A stretch of 64,000 nucleotides of DNA, taken from the NCBI RefSeq assembly GCF_024721605.1, contig NZ_CP102630.1, positions 2,108,001 to 2,172,000 of the forward strand, given 5' to 3'. Position 1 is the first letter of the stretch. Each line of letters begins with the position of its first letter. Position numbers and translations under genes: made by a program. Below are positions 18,001 through 28,623 of the stretch, one piece after another. The notes beneath the pieces are model-generated. The model made no database searches and was not told the DNA's origin. It saw only the letters and a program-made list of their open reading frames with translations. This DNA is from Sphingomicrobium flavum. GTDB lineage: Bacteria > Pseudomonadota > Alphaproteobacteria > Sphingomonadales > Sphingomonadaceae.

Positions 18001-18678
18001 CAGGGCCATGATGTCGAAACCGTCGGCAATGGCCGCCTCGCGGTCGAGGCCTGCGAGCAACAGCATTTCGACGCCATCATCATGGACATGCAGATGCCCG
18101 AAATGGATGGCCTCGCCGCCACGCGAACGATCCGCAAGTCGGGCGGCGCCAATGCCGCCATCCCGATCATCGCGCTGACCGCCGACGCCTCGCCCGAACG
18201 GCGCCGTTTCTATGACGGGGCGGGATTGAGCGCCTTCCTGACCAAGCCGATCGACCAGGAGGCGCTCCACGATCAGCTCGCCGCCATCGCTGCCGGGATG
18301 GAGGATGCGAGCGCTCCCGAACCCACGCCATGCCTGGACGACGCGCGACTGGCCGAATTGCGGGGCAGCCTTGGCGACGTGCGCCTCGGCCAGCTGCTCG
18401 GCCTGCTGGCGGACCAACTTCGGCTCGCCCCGACCGCGATGCGCGCGCTCCTGGAAAAGGGCGATGTGGATGCGCTCCGGCGCGAGGCGCATGGCCTCAA
18501 GGGCGCGGCGTCCAACGCCGGTGCAAGCCTGCTCGCTGCCACTGCCGCCAAGATCGAACATGGCGAAGAATCAGCCGATCTCGTCAGCCTGGTCGAGCAG
18601 CTGTGCGATCAGGCCGGAGCGGTAATTCGCGCCATCGAGGAGCTGGCCGCCCCCGCTGTAAAATCGCAGCCCGCCTAG
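15040..18678 (+). CDS. MASE1-PAS hybrid sensor histidine kinase with receiver and Hpt domains
   Basis: A 1212-residue inner-membrane phosphorelay protein. Order: MASE1 sensory membrane domain (about residues 15-310), two clear PAS/PAC units and a third PAS-like segment, HisKA with the phospho-acceptor in S-H-E-I-R-T-P-M (His726), HATPase_c (N box L-L-S-N-A-V-K-F-T, G1 D-S-G-I-G-M, G2 G-T-G-L-G-L-A-I), receiver (E-D-N-P-V-N-Q; Asp1016 in M-D-M-Q-M-P; K in F-L-T-K-P-I-D) and a C-terminal Hpt domain (His1151 in A-H-G-L-K-G-A-A). All catalytic residues are intact. The ATG at 15040 is chosen for its CAGGAG seven bases upstream. No partner response regulator adjoins, so its output is unknown. Confidence 0.92.
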   Translation: MRQWISRIEAVSLERHLLAFLTLALTCGVLAFSAQAFFTTAGPLATVWVCNGIALAAMLRSPRAYWPTLAAAVMIGTGSGNFLVGTPLLTAYGLGFANMSETLIAAVIAGSVFSPDSDFDDRVVIGRFMAASVVGVSAAALIAAAILYLSLGAPLLPSIKAWFVPDILGLLVVTPFLLSLRPTSLRRGRWRSRAGVQSSSRLYDSLVNRTATVLAVAALVVATAFVFSQPGAPLLFVIGPLVMMTAFRLPLFGAMLALVACSLVAIVMTGQGGGPIAAYTGDEVMHSYLLQGFIASLVALILPVRGLMGERDRIGAAYAESERKFFCIAEASTSGVMHVDASGRTTWVNHRWEQLTGANAAASNAQGWASVIHPDERDGLALLHARLGDDGRTVQAEFRGAGDGADHWFDVSLTLMRDEDGDDGHVVRLSDISERKAAAAALEDSEELYRLVTENARDIVFRIGLDGAPLYVSTAAKRVLGYDPVELVGRSLRSMIHPDDWPLFARIFSNSLICGDDGELRYRQRCKSGDWLWVEASTRLVCDPVSGEPRELVATVRDVHQRYETEQMVIDGAAKLRESNRLLTLAEGLAQVGNFRVGIDAHSFEASRHLVSMAGFDSRSRLSPRDALRLLDRDDRRILLAMLARARHAGRPCECSVRARLQDGQERHVRIVVQADRDRDGRTIGWFGVARDVTQQVRANAELISARDRARNAAEAKSAFLATMSHEIRTPMTGVLGMIDLMRANPSADDRQRYLETLKRSADLLMAVLDDILDFSKIESGRMRLEKRDFRLEDLAAETARLFDSRASAKGVTLIFTPPDHPVRPVLGDSTRVQQVLSNLLSNAVKFTDEGMVELALSVQDHDGRQTWHIEVRDSGIGMNDAQIEQLFQPFSQVQDAGRNAGGTGLGLAISRRLVDAMGGRIGVKSRPHKGSTFWVELSLPDGLEPAQPATTPLPAPRVAAPPRTLSILVAEDNPVNQMLLGAILQQQGHDVETVGNGRLAVEACEQQHFDAIIMDMQMPEMDGLAATRTIRKSGGANAAIPIIALTADASPERRRFYDGAGLSAFLTKPIDQEALHDQLAAIAAGMEDASAPEPTPCLDDARLAELRGSLGDVRLGQLLGLLADQLRLAPTAMRALLEKGDVDALRREAHGLKGAASNAGASLLAATAAKIEHGEESADLVSLVEQLCDQAGAVIRAIEELAAPAVKSQPA

Positions 18679-18754
18679 GCTCTTTTTGCCTAGCCCTTCG
18701 CTGTCCTAGCGCTATAGTGGTCGCCACACCAATATATCGGGGGCGAGAGAAGCG

Positions 18755-19858
18755 ATGAAAGCGACGATTGAACGGGCTGTCCTGTTGAAGAGCCTTGGCC
18801 ATGTCCAATCGGTTGTGGAGCGGCGCAACACCATCCCCATTCTCTCGAACGTCCTCCTCGAAGCCAGCGAAGACGGCTCGCTCCGCCTGATGGCGACCGA
18901 CCTCGATCTGCAGGTCGATGAAAGCGTTTCCGCCGATGTCAGCCAGGCCGGTGCCACCACCGTGCCCGCGCACACTTTCTTCGATATCGTGCGCAAGCTT
19001 CCAGAAGGCAGCCAGGTCGAGCTCAACGCCGCCGATGGCAAGATGCAGGTCAATGCCGGACGTGCCCGATTCAACCTGCAAACGCTGCCGCGCGATGATT
19101 TCCCGGTTATCGCCGAAGGTGAGCTGCCCCACCGCTTCGAACTGCCGGCGGCCACGCTCAGGCAGATCATCGACAAAACGCGCTTCGCCATCTCGAGCGA
19201 GGAGACGCGTTATTATCTGATGGGCATCTTCTTCCATGTCGCCGATGACAAGTTGAAGGCCGCCGCGACCGATGGCCATCGCCTCGCGCGCGTTACGGTC
19301 GAAAAGCCCGAAGGCGCCGATGGCATGCCCGATATCATCGTCCCCAAGAAATGCGTCGGCGAGTTGCGCAAGCTGCTCGACGAGGTGGAGGGCACGCTCG
19401 AAGTCTCGCTGTCGCCGACCAAGATCCGCTTCGGCCTGGGTTCGGCAGTGCTGACCAGCAAGCTGATCGACGGCACCTTCCCCGACTATAACCGCGTCAT
19501 TCCGACGGCGAACGACAAGCTGCTGAAGCTCGATCCCAAAAGCTTCATGGCCGGGGTCGATCGCGTTGCCACCATCGCCAGCGAAAAGACCCGCGCGGTC
19601 AAGATGGCGGTCGATACCGACAAGGTCACCCTGTCGGTCACCAGCCCGGAAAATGGCGTTGCGGTCGAAGAAGTGCCCGCCAGCTACGGGTCGGACAGCC
19701 TCGAAATCGGCTTCAACGCCCGCTATCTCATGGACATCCTCCATGAAATCGAAGGCGACAGCGTCGAAGTGCATCTTGCCGATGCCGCCGCGCCGACGCT
19801 CCTGCGCGAGAATGACGACAGTCCGGCGCTCTACGTATTGATGCCGATGCGGGTCTGA
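18755..19858 (+). CDS. dnaN: DNA polymerase III beta subunit (sliding clamp)
   Basis: A 367-residue beta clamp, the dimeric ring that tethers DNA polymerase III to DNA. Landmarks are R-R-N-T-I-P-I-L-S-N-V near the N-terminus, A-T-D-G-H-R-L-A at the domain 2 boundary and the C-terminal hydrophobic-pocket strand A-L-Y-V-L-M-P-M-R-V. Length is normal. It starts the replication-gene group dnaN-DUF2059-recF-(2 genes)-gyrB. TATATC (18733-18738) just upstream may be a -10 element, but I could not find a convincing -35. The kinase stop lies 76 bases before. Confidence 0.96.
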   Translation: MKATIERAVLLKSLGHVQSVVERRNTIPILSNVLLEASEDGSLRLMATDLDLQVDESVSADVSQAGATTVPAHTFFDIVRKLPEGSQVELNAADGKMQVNAGRARFNLQTLPRDDFPVIAEGELPHRFELPAATLRQIIDKTRFAISSEETRYYLMGIFFHVADDKLKAAATDGHRLARVTVEKPEGADGMPDIIVPKKCVGELRKLLDEVEGTLEVSLSPTKIRFGLGSAVLTSKLIDGTFPDYNRVIPTANDKLLKLDPKSFMAGVDRVATIASEKTRAVKMAVDTDKVTLSVTSPENGVAVEEVPASYGSDSLEIGFNARYLMDILHEIEGDSVEVHLADAAAPTLLRENDDSPALYVLMPMRV

Positions 19859-19863
19859 TTCTG

Positions 19864-20604
19864 GTGCCGCTGCGTCTTGTCTTCGCCAGTCTGATGCTGG
19901 CGGTCTCGCTGTCCGCCACTCCCGCTGCCGCGCTGCCCGAACAGCAGGATGCCGACTATCTTGCGCGCTACGAGGTTGGACATGCCATTGCTGCAGAAGC
20001 GCAGGCGATGGATAGCGTGGCGGAGCAGGTCGAGCAGGGTTTTCGCATCGGCATAGAGCAGGCCAAGACGGTCGATCCCAATCTTAGCCAGATCGAAAGC
20101 GAATTTCCGGGGCTGCTGGATGCGTTCGCCGACGATGGCGCGGCCATCATGGTCGACAGCGCAAAACGCCGCTTGCCCTCCTTATGGTCGGACCTCGCCA
20201 ATCTTTATGCGCGCGAACTATCACTCGACCAGATCCGGGCGATGGCCTCATTTTACGGCTCGCCCGTCGGCAGGAAGTTGATCAAGCTGTCTGCCGAAGG
20301 CGTCGACCTTGAAGCCCATGCGAGCCAAGTATTGACCGAAGGCGTCGTCAGCGCCGAGGCGCAGATGTCGATGACGGCGCAAGGCGAACAGGCAGCGTTG
20401 CGTGCGATGACCAAGGAGGAGCAGGCCGAGGTAGCGGTCTTCATGCAGCAGCATGGCGCCACGGTCATGCGTGTCTCTCCCGAAGCGATGGCGATCACCA
20501 ACCAGTGGATCAATGCGCCGCTGCCGCCGCGCGATCAGGCGGCGATGGGTGAGGCGCTGCAGCGGCATCTGGCCGCTCGCCAGACGGGCGCTTCCGGCAA
20601 ATAG
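19864..20604 (+). CDS. DUF2059 exported protein
   Basis: A 246-residue protein with a signal peptide (V-P-L-R-L-V-F...A-A-A-L-P) and a DUF2059 region recognised by L-Y-A-R-E-L-S-L-D-Q-I-R-A-M-A-S-F-Y-G-S-P-V-G-R-K. The function of DUF2059 is not established. The GTG at 19864 is used because it keeps a proper n-region; an ATG ten codons later is possible. Only five bases separate it from dnaN, and its stop is directly followed by the recF GTG, so an envelope protein is embedded in the replication operon. Confidence 0.8.
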   Translation: MPLRLVFASLMLAVSLSATPAAALPEQQDADYLARYEVGHAIAAEAQAMDSVAEQVEQGFRIGIEQAKTVDPNLSQIESEFPGLLDAFADDGAAIMVDSAKRRLPSLWSDLANLYARELSLDQIRAMASFYGSPVGRKLIKLSAEGVDLEAHASQVLTEGVVSAEAQMSMTAQGEQAALRAMTKEEQAEVAVFMQQHGATVMRVSPEAMAITNQWINAPLPPRDQAAMGEALQRHLAARQTGASGK

Positions 20605-21660
20605 GTGCTCACCCGCCTTACCCTCACCGATTTTCGCAATCACGCTTCTGCATCGCTCTCGCCCAACGCCGGTTTCGTGATGCTGTCGGGCCCCAATGGC
20701 GCGGGCAAGACCAATATTATCGAGGCCGTTTCCTTGCTCTCTCCCGGGCGCGGGCTGCGCCGCGCGCCGCTGCGGGAAATGGCGCGTCAGGATGGGCCGG
20801 GCGGCTTCGCCATCGCGGCCAAGATGGGCGAGGATGCCGATATCGGCACCGGCACGCTGCCCGCTGCGCCCGATCGGCGGCAGCTGCGCATCAATGGCAC
20901 CGCCCAGCCCGTCGCGCGGCTGGGCGAATGGATCTCTGTTCTGTGGCTCACCCCCGCGATGGACCGGCTCTTCACCGATACCAAAAGCGCGCGCCGCGCC
21001 TTTCTCGACCGGCTCGTCCTCGCGCTCGAACCTGCCCACGCCCACCATGCCAGCCGCTATGAAGCAGCCATGCGCGCGCGCAACAAATTGCTGGCCGAGC
21101 CCGAGACCGCCGACGCCGACTGGCTGGCCGCGCTAGAGGCCGGCATGGCCGAACATGGCGAGGCTCTGGGGCAGGCGCGCACGCGGACCGTGGCCGCTTT
21201 GGGCGAAGCGATGGCCGCCATGCCCACTGGCGATTTCCCCCGCGCGGGGCTGGCGCTCGATGGCTGGGAAGGCGGCGATCTTGCCCGCCTGCTCCGCGAC
21301 AGCCGGGGCCGCGACGGCAAGGCAGGCCGTACGCTGGTGGGTCCGCACCGCCAGGATCTGGAAGTGACCTATCTGGAAAAGAGCCAGCCCGCCGCGCTCG
21401 GCTCGACCGGTGAACAGAAAGCGCTGCTGATCGGCCTCATCCTCGCCCATGGCGAGCTGGTCGCCGATCAGCGCGGCAAGCCGCCCATCCTGCTGCTCGA
21501 TGAGGTCGCCGCCCATCTCGATCCCGATCGCCGCGCTGCGCTTTATGCGCGCCTTGAGGGACGCGGCCAGGTGTGGATGACGGCGACCGAATCCAGCCTG
21601 TTCGATGGCGTCAGCGGCAGCCGCTTCCATGTCGAGGCCGGGACCATCACACCGAATTAG
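20605..21660 (+). CDS. recF: DNA replication and repair protein RecF
   Basis: A 351-residue SMC-like ATPase that helps load RecA at single-stranded gaps. It begins with the family N-terminus [12 protein letters not shown], has Walker A G-P-N-G-A-G-K-T, the signature-type [11 protein letters not shown] and Walker [13 protein letters not shown]. The start is a GTG immediately after the DUF2059 stop. Length is at the short end of the family. Order after dnaN is the usual bacterial one. Confidence 0.94.
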   Translation: MLTRLTLTDFRNHASASLSPNAGFVMLSGPNGAGKTNIIEAVSLLSPGRGLRRAPLREMARQDGPGGFAIAAKMGEDADIGTGTLPAAPDRRQLRINGTAQPVARLGEWISVLWLTPAMDRLFTDTKSARRAFLDRLVLALEPAHAHHASRYEAAMRARNKLLAEPETADADWLAALEAGMAEHGEALGQARTRTVAALGEAMAAMPTGDFPRAGLALDGWEGGDLARLLRDSRGRDGKAGRTLVGPHRQDLEVTYLEKSQPAALGSTGEQKALLIGLILAHGELVADQRGKPPILLLDEVAAHLDPDRRAALYARLEGRGQVWMTATESSLFDGVSGSRFHVEAGTITPN

Positions 21661-21702
21661 CTGGTAATTCAGGCAAAAGCCTCTATATCGCACTGCAACA
21701 TC

Positions 21703-21848
21703 GGCGCGCCGACCATGCGGCGTGATGCCCCGAAGAGGGGCTGCCCTGCGCGCCACCGCCTTACCGGCTCTCCTATCACGCGGGGTGCTCCAACCCCGAA
21801 CTTTTGCACCGTGACCCACCTTTGGGCGCGGCGCTTTTCAGGATATTT
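21703..21848 (+). promoter_or_regulatory. Structured leader upstream of the DEAD-box helicase
   Basis: The 188-base gap after recF contains nested inverted repeats. GGCGCGC (21703-21709) pairs with GCGCGCC (21748-21754) and encloses GCCCC/GGGGC (21727-21731/21737-21741). A second stem, CGGGGT/ACCCCG (21781-21798), is followed by AACTTTT and could be a weak recF terminator. TATATC at 21684-21689 could start a transcript of about 150 leader bases. I do not recognise a known riboswitch or small RNA family in it. Confidence 0.4.
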
Positions 21849-23159
21849 ATGACATTCAAATCACTCGGCCTTTCGGGGCCCATTCTCGCCGCGCTCGATG
21901 CGCAGGGCTATGACAAGCCCACCCCCATCCAGGCCCAGGCGATCCCGCCCGTGCTTGATGGCAAGGATTTGCTCGGCATCGCCCAGACGGGCACCGGCAA
22001 GACCGCCGCCTTCGTGCTGCCCACGCTGCAGCGCCTGATGGCCAAGGATATCGGCCGCCTCGTGCCGGGCCGCGCCCGCATGCTGGTGCTCGCCCCCACG
22101 CGTGAGCTGGCCGCGCAGATCGCCGAGAGCGCGCGCAATTATTCGGCCGGGCAGCATGTCCGCGTCGGCGTCGTCTTTGGCGGCGTTCCGGTGCCGCGCT
22201 CGATCCGCGAAGTCAGCCGCGGCCTCGACATCCTCGTCGCCACGCCCGGCCGCCTGCTCGACCTGGTCGACCAGCGTGCGCTCGACCTGTCGGCGCTGGA
22301 AATCCTCGTCCTCGACGAAGCCGACCAGATGCTGGACCTTGGCTTCATCCATGACTTGAAGCGGGTGGTGAAGATCATCCCGCAAAAGCGCCAGACGCTC
22401 TTCTTCTCGGCCACCATGCCCAAGCAAATCCGCCAGCTGGCGGAGCAGTTCTGCACCCGCCCGGTCGAAGTGAAGGTCACGCCCGTCGGCACCACGGCCG
22501 AGCGCGTGCGCCAAGCCGTCACCTTTGTCAGCCAGCGCGAAAAGCAGGCGCTGCTCAATCTCTTTTTCAAGACCGAGCCGTTCGATCTGGCGCTCGTCTT
22601 CTCGCGCACCAAGCATGGCTGTGACCGGATCGTGCGCCGTTTGGGCGCAGCGGGGATCGAAGCTGCGGCCATCCACGGCAACAAGAGCCAGCCCCAGCGC
22701 GAACGCGCCCTCGCGGCTTTCCGCAATGGTGAAATCCGCGTGCTGGTGGCGACCGACATCGCCGCGCGGGGGATCGACATTCCGGGCGTTTCCCACGTCG
22801 TCAATTACGACCTGCCCAACGTTCCCGATCAATATGTCCACCGCATTGGCCGCACCGCGCGTGCGGGCGCCGAAGGCATTGCCTACAGCTTCTGCGATGA
22901 TGAAGAACGGCCTTACCTTCGCGACATCGAAAAGCTGATCCGCCAGCGTATCGGCGATGTGCCGCTGCCCGAAAGCTTCAACGATGCAGTTGCAGCGACC
23001 GAGGAAGCGGGCGATCCGCGCCCGGCGCGCCGCCGCAGCAAGCCAAAGCATGGCATCAAGGCGAATAAGGGGCACCGCCCCGCCGCCAATGGCAAGCCCA
23101 AACCCAAGAACCGCCAGCGTCGTCGCGGCGGTCTGCAGCGGGGTGCCAAGCGCGCCTAG
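21849..23159 (+). CDS. DEAD-box ATP-dependent RNA helicase (RhlE-like)
   Basis: A 436-residue RNA helicase with all core motifs: Q motif (F-K-S-L-G-L...Y-D-K-P-T-P-I-Q), A-Q-T-G-T-G-K-T, P-T-R-E-L-A, D-E-A-D, S-A-T, A-T-D-I-A-A-R-G-I-D and H-R-I-G-R-T-A-R-A-G. A basic, lysine/arginine-rich C-terminal tail of about 60 residues follows, as in RhlE proteins that act in RNA decay or ribosome assembly. The ATG at 21849 follows CAGGA by five bases. The stop overlaps that of the convergent DUF2254 gene by four bases. Confidence 0.93.
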   Translation: MTFKSLGLSGPILAALDAQGYDKPTPIQAQAIPPVLDGKDLLGIAQTGTGKTAAFVLPTLQRLMAKDIGRLVPGRARMLVLAPTRELAAQIAESARNYSAGQHVRVGVVFGGVPVPRSIREVSRGLDILVATPGRLLDLVDQRALDLSALEILVLDEADQMLDLGFIHDLKRVVKIIPQKRQTLFFSATMPKQIRQLAEQFCTRPVEVKVTPVGTTAERVRQAVTFVSQREKQALLNLFFKTEPFDLALVFSRTKHGCDRIVRRLGAAGIEAAAIHGNKSQPQRERALAAFRNGEIRVLVATDIAARGIDIPGVSHVVNYDLPNVPDQYVHRIGRTARAGAEGIAYSFCDDEERPYLRDIEKLIRQRIGDVPLPESFNDAVAATEEAGDPRPARRRSKPKHGIKANKGHRPAANGKPKPKNRQRRRGGLQRGAKRA

Positions 23160-24406
23160 CGAAAAGCGCCTTCATGCGCCCGTTCAAGGCGGGCGCGGTC
23201 GGCTTCATGGCGCATCGACTGGTGGGCGATGGCAAGGCAATCCTTGCCCATCGCCGCCAGCCATGGCGAGGCACCGGTGCAGCGCCGCGCCAATGATCCC
23301 AGCAGCTTTTGCAGCTGGATCTGCACCTCGACCAGCCCCGCGCCATCGCGTGCGATGGGCAGGACCAGGTCTTCGACCATTTCTTCCAATGACAAGGGCA
23401 GGTCGATCAGCCCGTCCAGCTTCTCGGCGCGTGGCCGTTCGGGATCGATCATCTTGTCCAGCACGCGCTGCCCCGCCACCAGCACGGCAATCGCGGTTCC
23501 CGGATCGTTGACGGCGGGCGACAAGGCGCGGCTGGCTATCTCGCTCAGCACCACCATGCCGAAGCGTGGATCCTGATCGAAATCGCGATTGCGATGGATG
23601 GTGAAGGCGTCGGCGGTGAATGCAAGCAGGTCGTCGGGATCGTCCTCGGTCCGGTCGATCCAGGCCAGCGGCAGGTCGGGATCGACGAAATGGCCCGCTG
23701 CCACACACAGATGGACATGCCCGCCGACCTCTTCTGCCAGCTCGCACAGCGCCTTGCGGTCGACATGAGCGACATAGCCGGTCCAGCGCGATGTCAGTAC
23801 CCGCGCAGCCCCTTCGGGCGCATCGGTCTCGACCCGCCCGGCATAAGCGATAGGACCAGGATAAGCGGCCAGCGCTGCAATCGCCTTGCCCTCGACCCGC
23901 TCGATCGTATCGCCCACCCGGCCGAATTGCGACAATTGCCCGATCCAGCGCAGCAGGGTGATCGAAATCCAGGCGATGACGCCAATGGTGCCCAGGAACA
24001 GGATGACGCGGCCCTGCGACCCGTAAATCTCGCTCTGCAGCGCGATCAGACCGACGATCGCGAACAGGAAGCCGCCCAGGAAGGTGGAGATGGCGTTCTG
24101 TGCCGCTGCATCCTCGATCAGCAATTCGGTCGCGCGCGGGCTGCCCATCTGCGCGGCGCCCGAAAATGCCGCGACCATGGCGGTCAGCGAAAAGGTCGTC
24201 ACCGCCAGCATGGATGACGCCAGGATGGCGAGGATATCGTCCACTGCATCGGCCGGCATCTCGACGCTGAAATCATAGGGGATGAGCGGCGCCAGCCCTG
24301 CCGCGGCCAGCGCCAGCAGCACCGAAAACAGGCTGATCGCGGCGGCGCGAAACCAGATTTTGCGCACGATCTGCTGCAGGAACCAGCGCCATCTCGGCAT
24401 GACCAT
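23156..24406 (-). CDS. DUF2254 membrane protein
   Basis: A 416-residue predicted inner-membrane protein. Four hydrophobic helices lie in the first 160 or so residues, with the conserved F-S-V-E-M-P-A-D-A-V-D-D-I-L and S-S-M-L-A-V-T-T-F-S-L-T-A-M segments of DUF2254, followed by a soluble C-terminal domain with R-D-F-D-Q-D-P-R-F-G-M and L-S-P-A-V-N-D-P-G-T-A. Function unknown; a channel-like role is sometimes proposed. The ATG at 24406 follows GGAGAAA, and upstream in-frame starts would run through the gyrB promoter region. Confidence 0.87.
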   Translation of the reverse strand: MVMPRWRWFLQQIVRKIWFRAAAISLFSVLLALAAAGLAPLIPYDFSVEMPADAVDDILAILASSMLAVTTFSLTAMVAAFSGAAQMGSPRATELLIEDAAAQNAISTFLGGFLFAIVGLIALQSEIYGSQGRVILFLGTIGVIAWISITLLRWIGQLSQFGRVGDTIERVEGKAIAALAAYPGPIAYAGRVETDAPEGAARVLTSRWTGYVAHVDRKALCELAEEVGGHVHLCVAAGHFVDPDLPLAWIDRTEDDPDDLLAFTADAFTIHRNRDFDQDPRFGMVVLSEIASRALSPAVNDPGTAIAVLVAGQRVLDKMIDPERPRAEKLDGLIDLPLSLEEMVEDLVLPIARDGAGLVEVQIQLQKLLGSLARRCTGASPWLAAMGKDCLAIAHQSMRHEADRARLERAHEGAFR

Positions 24407-24518
24407 TTTCTCCACCTGTTTGCGGCCCAACGAGGCAGCCGTCAAAAGGGTGCGAAAAAGGCAAAAAATCGGCCATTTTGCTTGGCTTGTCGGGCCAAAA
24501 CTGCCATGGTTCGGGCCA

Positions 24519-24547
24519 TGGAAAATGCTGCCCGCGCTCCCTATATC
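24519..24547 (+). promoter_or_regulatory. Candidate gyrB promoter
   Basis: TGGAAA (24519-24524), 17 bases, then TATATC (24542-24547), giving a leader of roughly 68 bases before the gyrB ATG. A CCATGG...CCATGG inverted repeat (24504-24521) overlaps the -35 region. The rest of the 215-base gap between the divergent genes shows nothing else I can name. Supercoiling control would be typical for gyrB but cannot be seen directly. Confidence 0.45.
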
Positions 24548-24612
24548 ACGACAGGGAAAATGCGCGACCTTCCGGCGGCTCGATAAACGCACCAACTCAC
24601 TGGAAAACTTGA

Positions 24613-27060
<2,448 letters not shown>

Positions 27061-27130
27061 TCGGCGGCGACAATTTGCGACCAAATCCGACTGCTTGTTT
27101 CATGATCTGAACGGGCCGTGCCGTTAGCTA

Positions 27131-27163
27131 GGTGGCGACGGCGCGGCCCACCTTTGCGCCACC
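27131..27163 (+). promoter_or_regulatory. Alternative hairpins in the leader of the DUF1996 gene
   Basis: GGTGGCG (27131-27137) can pair with CGCCACC (27157-27163), or its first five bases with CCACC (27148-27152), giving mutually exclusive stems about 25 bases before the start codon. A TTGCGA-N17-TTTCAT pair further upstream could be the promoter. The structures are plausible on paper only. Confidence 0.3.
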
Positions 27164-27186
27164 ATGAAGTGGAGAGAGGTTCAGTC

Positions 27187-28620
27187 ATGATGCGCCTATC
27201 GCAATTGTCGTCGGTCCTTGTGGCCACCACCCTATTGGCCGGCTGCGGCGGCGATAGCGCCAGCACGTCGGCCATCGAAATCGGGTCGTCGCCGCCAGCA
27301 AGTGCGGGGCCGACCACCACGATCAGCTACGCGCCCGCCAAGGTTACCAAGGAAGCTTTTGCCCGCATCGACTTCAATGCCAGCGGCGCATCGCGCTTTG
27401 AATGCCGTGTCGATGGCGGCGCGGCAGAGGTGTGCGAAAGTCCCTTCTTCGCTTTCCCGTTCGAACCGGGCGATCATCGCATCAGCGTGACGGGGTTCGA
27501 TGCCGCCGGCAATGCAGGCAGCGCCACCACGGCCTCTTGGACTGTCAGCAGCATCTTCGGTGACGATGCGGATGGCGCGGTCCATCCCGATCTCATCCGC
27601 ACCAGCGTCCAACCCGCCCGGGTCGCCCCCAATAGCTGGCGCGGCATCATGCGCATCAACTGTGACTTCGCCCATTCGAGCTATGACGATCCGATCGTCT
27701 ATCCGGGCCAGGAAGGCGCCGCGCATTTGCACCGTTTCTACGGGCATACCGCGCTCGATCATGACAGCACGATCACCAGCCTGTTCACTACGGGCGAATC
27801 AAGCTGCCAGGGCAATGAGCTCAATCGATCGGCCTATTGGGTGCCCGCCTTGCTGGCGCCCGATCATGACCCGCTGACCGGTCAGCGCCGCCTCGACAAT
27901 GATGGACAGCCGGGCTGGAAGGTCGTCCCCGCCGTCGTCGGCAATGACGATGTGGCGCATGAAATCTTCTATTATTCGGCGGGCGTTTCGGACCTCGGCT
28001 CGATCCAGCCCATCCCCCTCGGGCTCAAGATGATTGCGGGGAGCGCGATGGGCCAGCCCGGCATGGAGCAGGATTCATCGATCGTGCGCTGGCACTGCCA
28101 GTCCTGGGAATCGAGCGATGCCACCAATCCGCGCTGGAGCACGTCTATCCCCGAATGCGCCGCGCCCGACCGGCTGCGCATGGATATTTTCTTCCCCAGC
28201 TGCTGGAACGGCACCGATCTCGATAGTGCCGATCACAAGTCGCACCTGGCCTATCCTGTCAGCGCGGGCAGCCAGACCGTCTGCCCGTCGAGCCATCCGG
28301 TGCCGATCATCCGCGTCAGCTTCCATTATTCATTTGGCGTGCTGCCCGATGTCTTTGATCCGGCAACGCAGACCAGCCGCGGCTGGCGTCTGGCCTCGGA
28401 CCATTATGAGGTCAGCGTTTCAACGCCCGGCGGCATGTCGCTCCATGGCGACTGGTTCAACGCCTGGCATCCCGACGCGCTCGAAGCCGTGCTCGAGGGC
28501 TGCATCAAAAGCGAGCTCGATTGCCATGACGGCAATCTGGGCAATGGCTTCCGCCTGTCAGGCACGCGCCCCGGCACGCAGGACGAACCGCCCATCTACA
28601 ATGGCGGGATGGGCCGCTAG
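27187..28620 (+). CDS. DUF1996 domain lipoprotein with N-terminal Ig-like domain
   Basis: A 477-residue lipoprotein: lipobox L-A-G-C (Cys20), a spacer, an Ig-like beta domain (about residues 35-120, with F-E-C-R-V-D-G-G and G-F-D-A-A-G-N), then a DUF1996 domain starting at H-P-D-L-I-R-T and containing H-L-H-R-F-Y-G-H, S-A-Y-W-V-P-A-L and a late F-P-S-C-W-N-G. DUF1996 is found in secreted bacterial and fungal proteins. Its activity is unknown, although the conserved histidines suggest metal or carbohydrate binding. The ATG at 27187 follows GGAGAGAGG by eight bases. Confidence 0.85.
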   Translation: MMRLSQLSSVLVATTLLAGCGGDSASTSAIEIGSSPPASAGPTTTISYAPAKVTKEAFARIDFNASGASRFECRVDGGAAEVCESPFFAFPFEPGDHRISVTGFDAAGNAGSATTASWTVSSIFGDDADGAVHPDLIRTSVQPARVAPNSWRGIMRINCDFAHSSYDDPIVYPGQEGAAHLHRFYGHTALDHDSTITSLFTTGESSCQGNELNRSAYWVPALLAPDHDPLTGQRRLDNDGQPGWKVVPAVVGNDDVAHEIFYYSAGVSDLGSIQPIPLGLKMIAGSAMGQPGMEQDSSIVRWHCQSWESSDATNPRWSTSIPECAAPDRLRMDIFFPSCWNGTDLDSADHKSHLAYPVSAGSQTVCPSSHPVPIIRVSFHYSFGVLPDVFDPATQTSRGWRLASDHYEVSVSTPGGMSLHGDWFNAWHPDALEAVLEGCIKSELDCHDGNLGNGFRLSGTRPGTQDEPPIYNGGMGR

Positions 28621-28623
28621 GCC

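Noticed and set aside
16546-18561. Long open frame antisense to the hybrid histidine kinase, with similar ones opposite gyrB (24814-27084), the helicase (21861-23075), hisS/prfA (61989-63548) and others
   Set aside because: High-GC genes in this genome leave long stop-free shadows in other frames. These translate to low-complexity His/Arg/Gly-rich sequence without motifs, while the opposite strand encodes clear families.
18675-18693. CTAGGC/GCCTAG hairpin at the histidine kinase stop as a terminator
   Set aside because: The T-run is in the loop, not after the stem, so it does not have the form of an intrinsic terminator.
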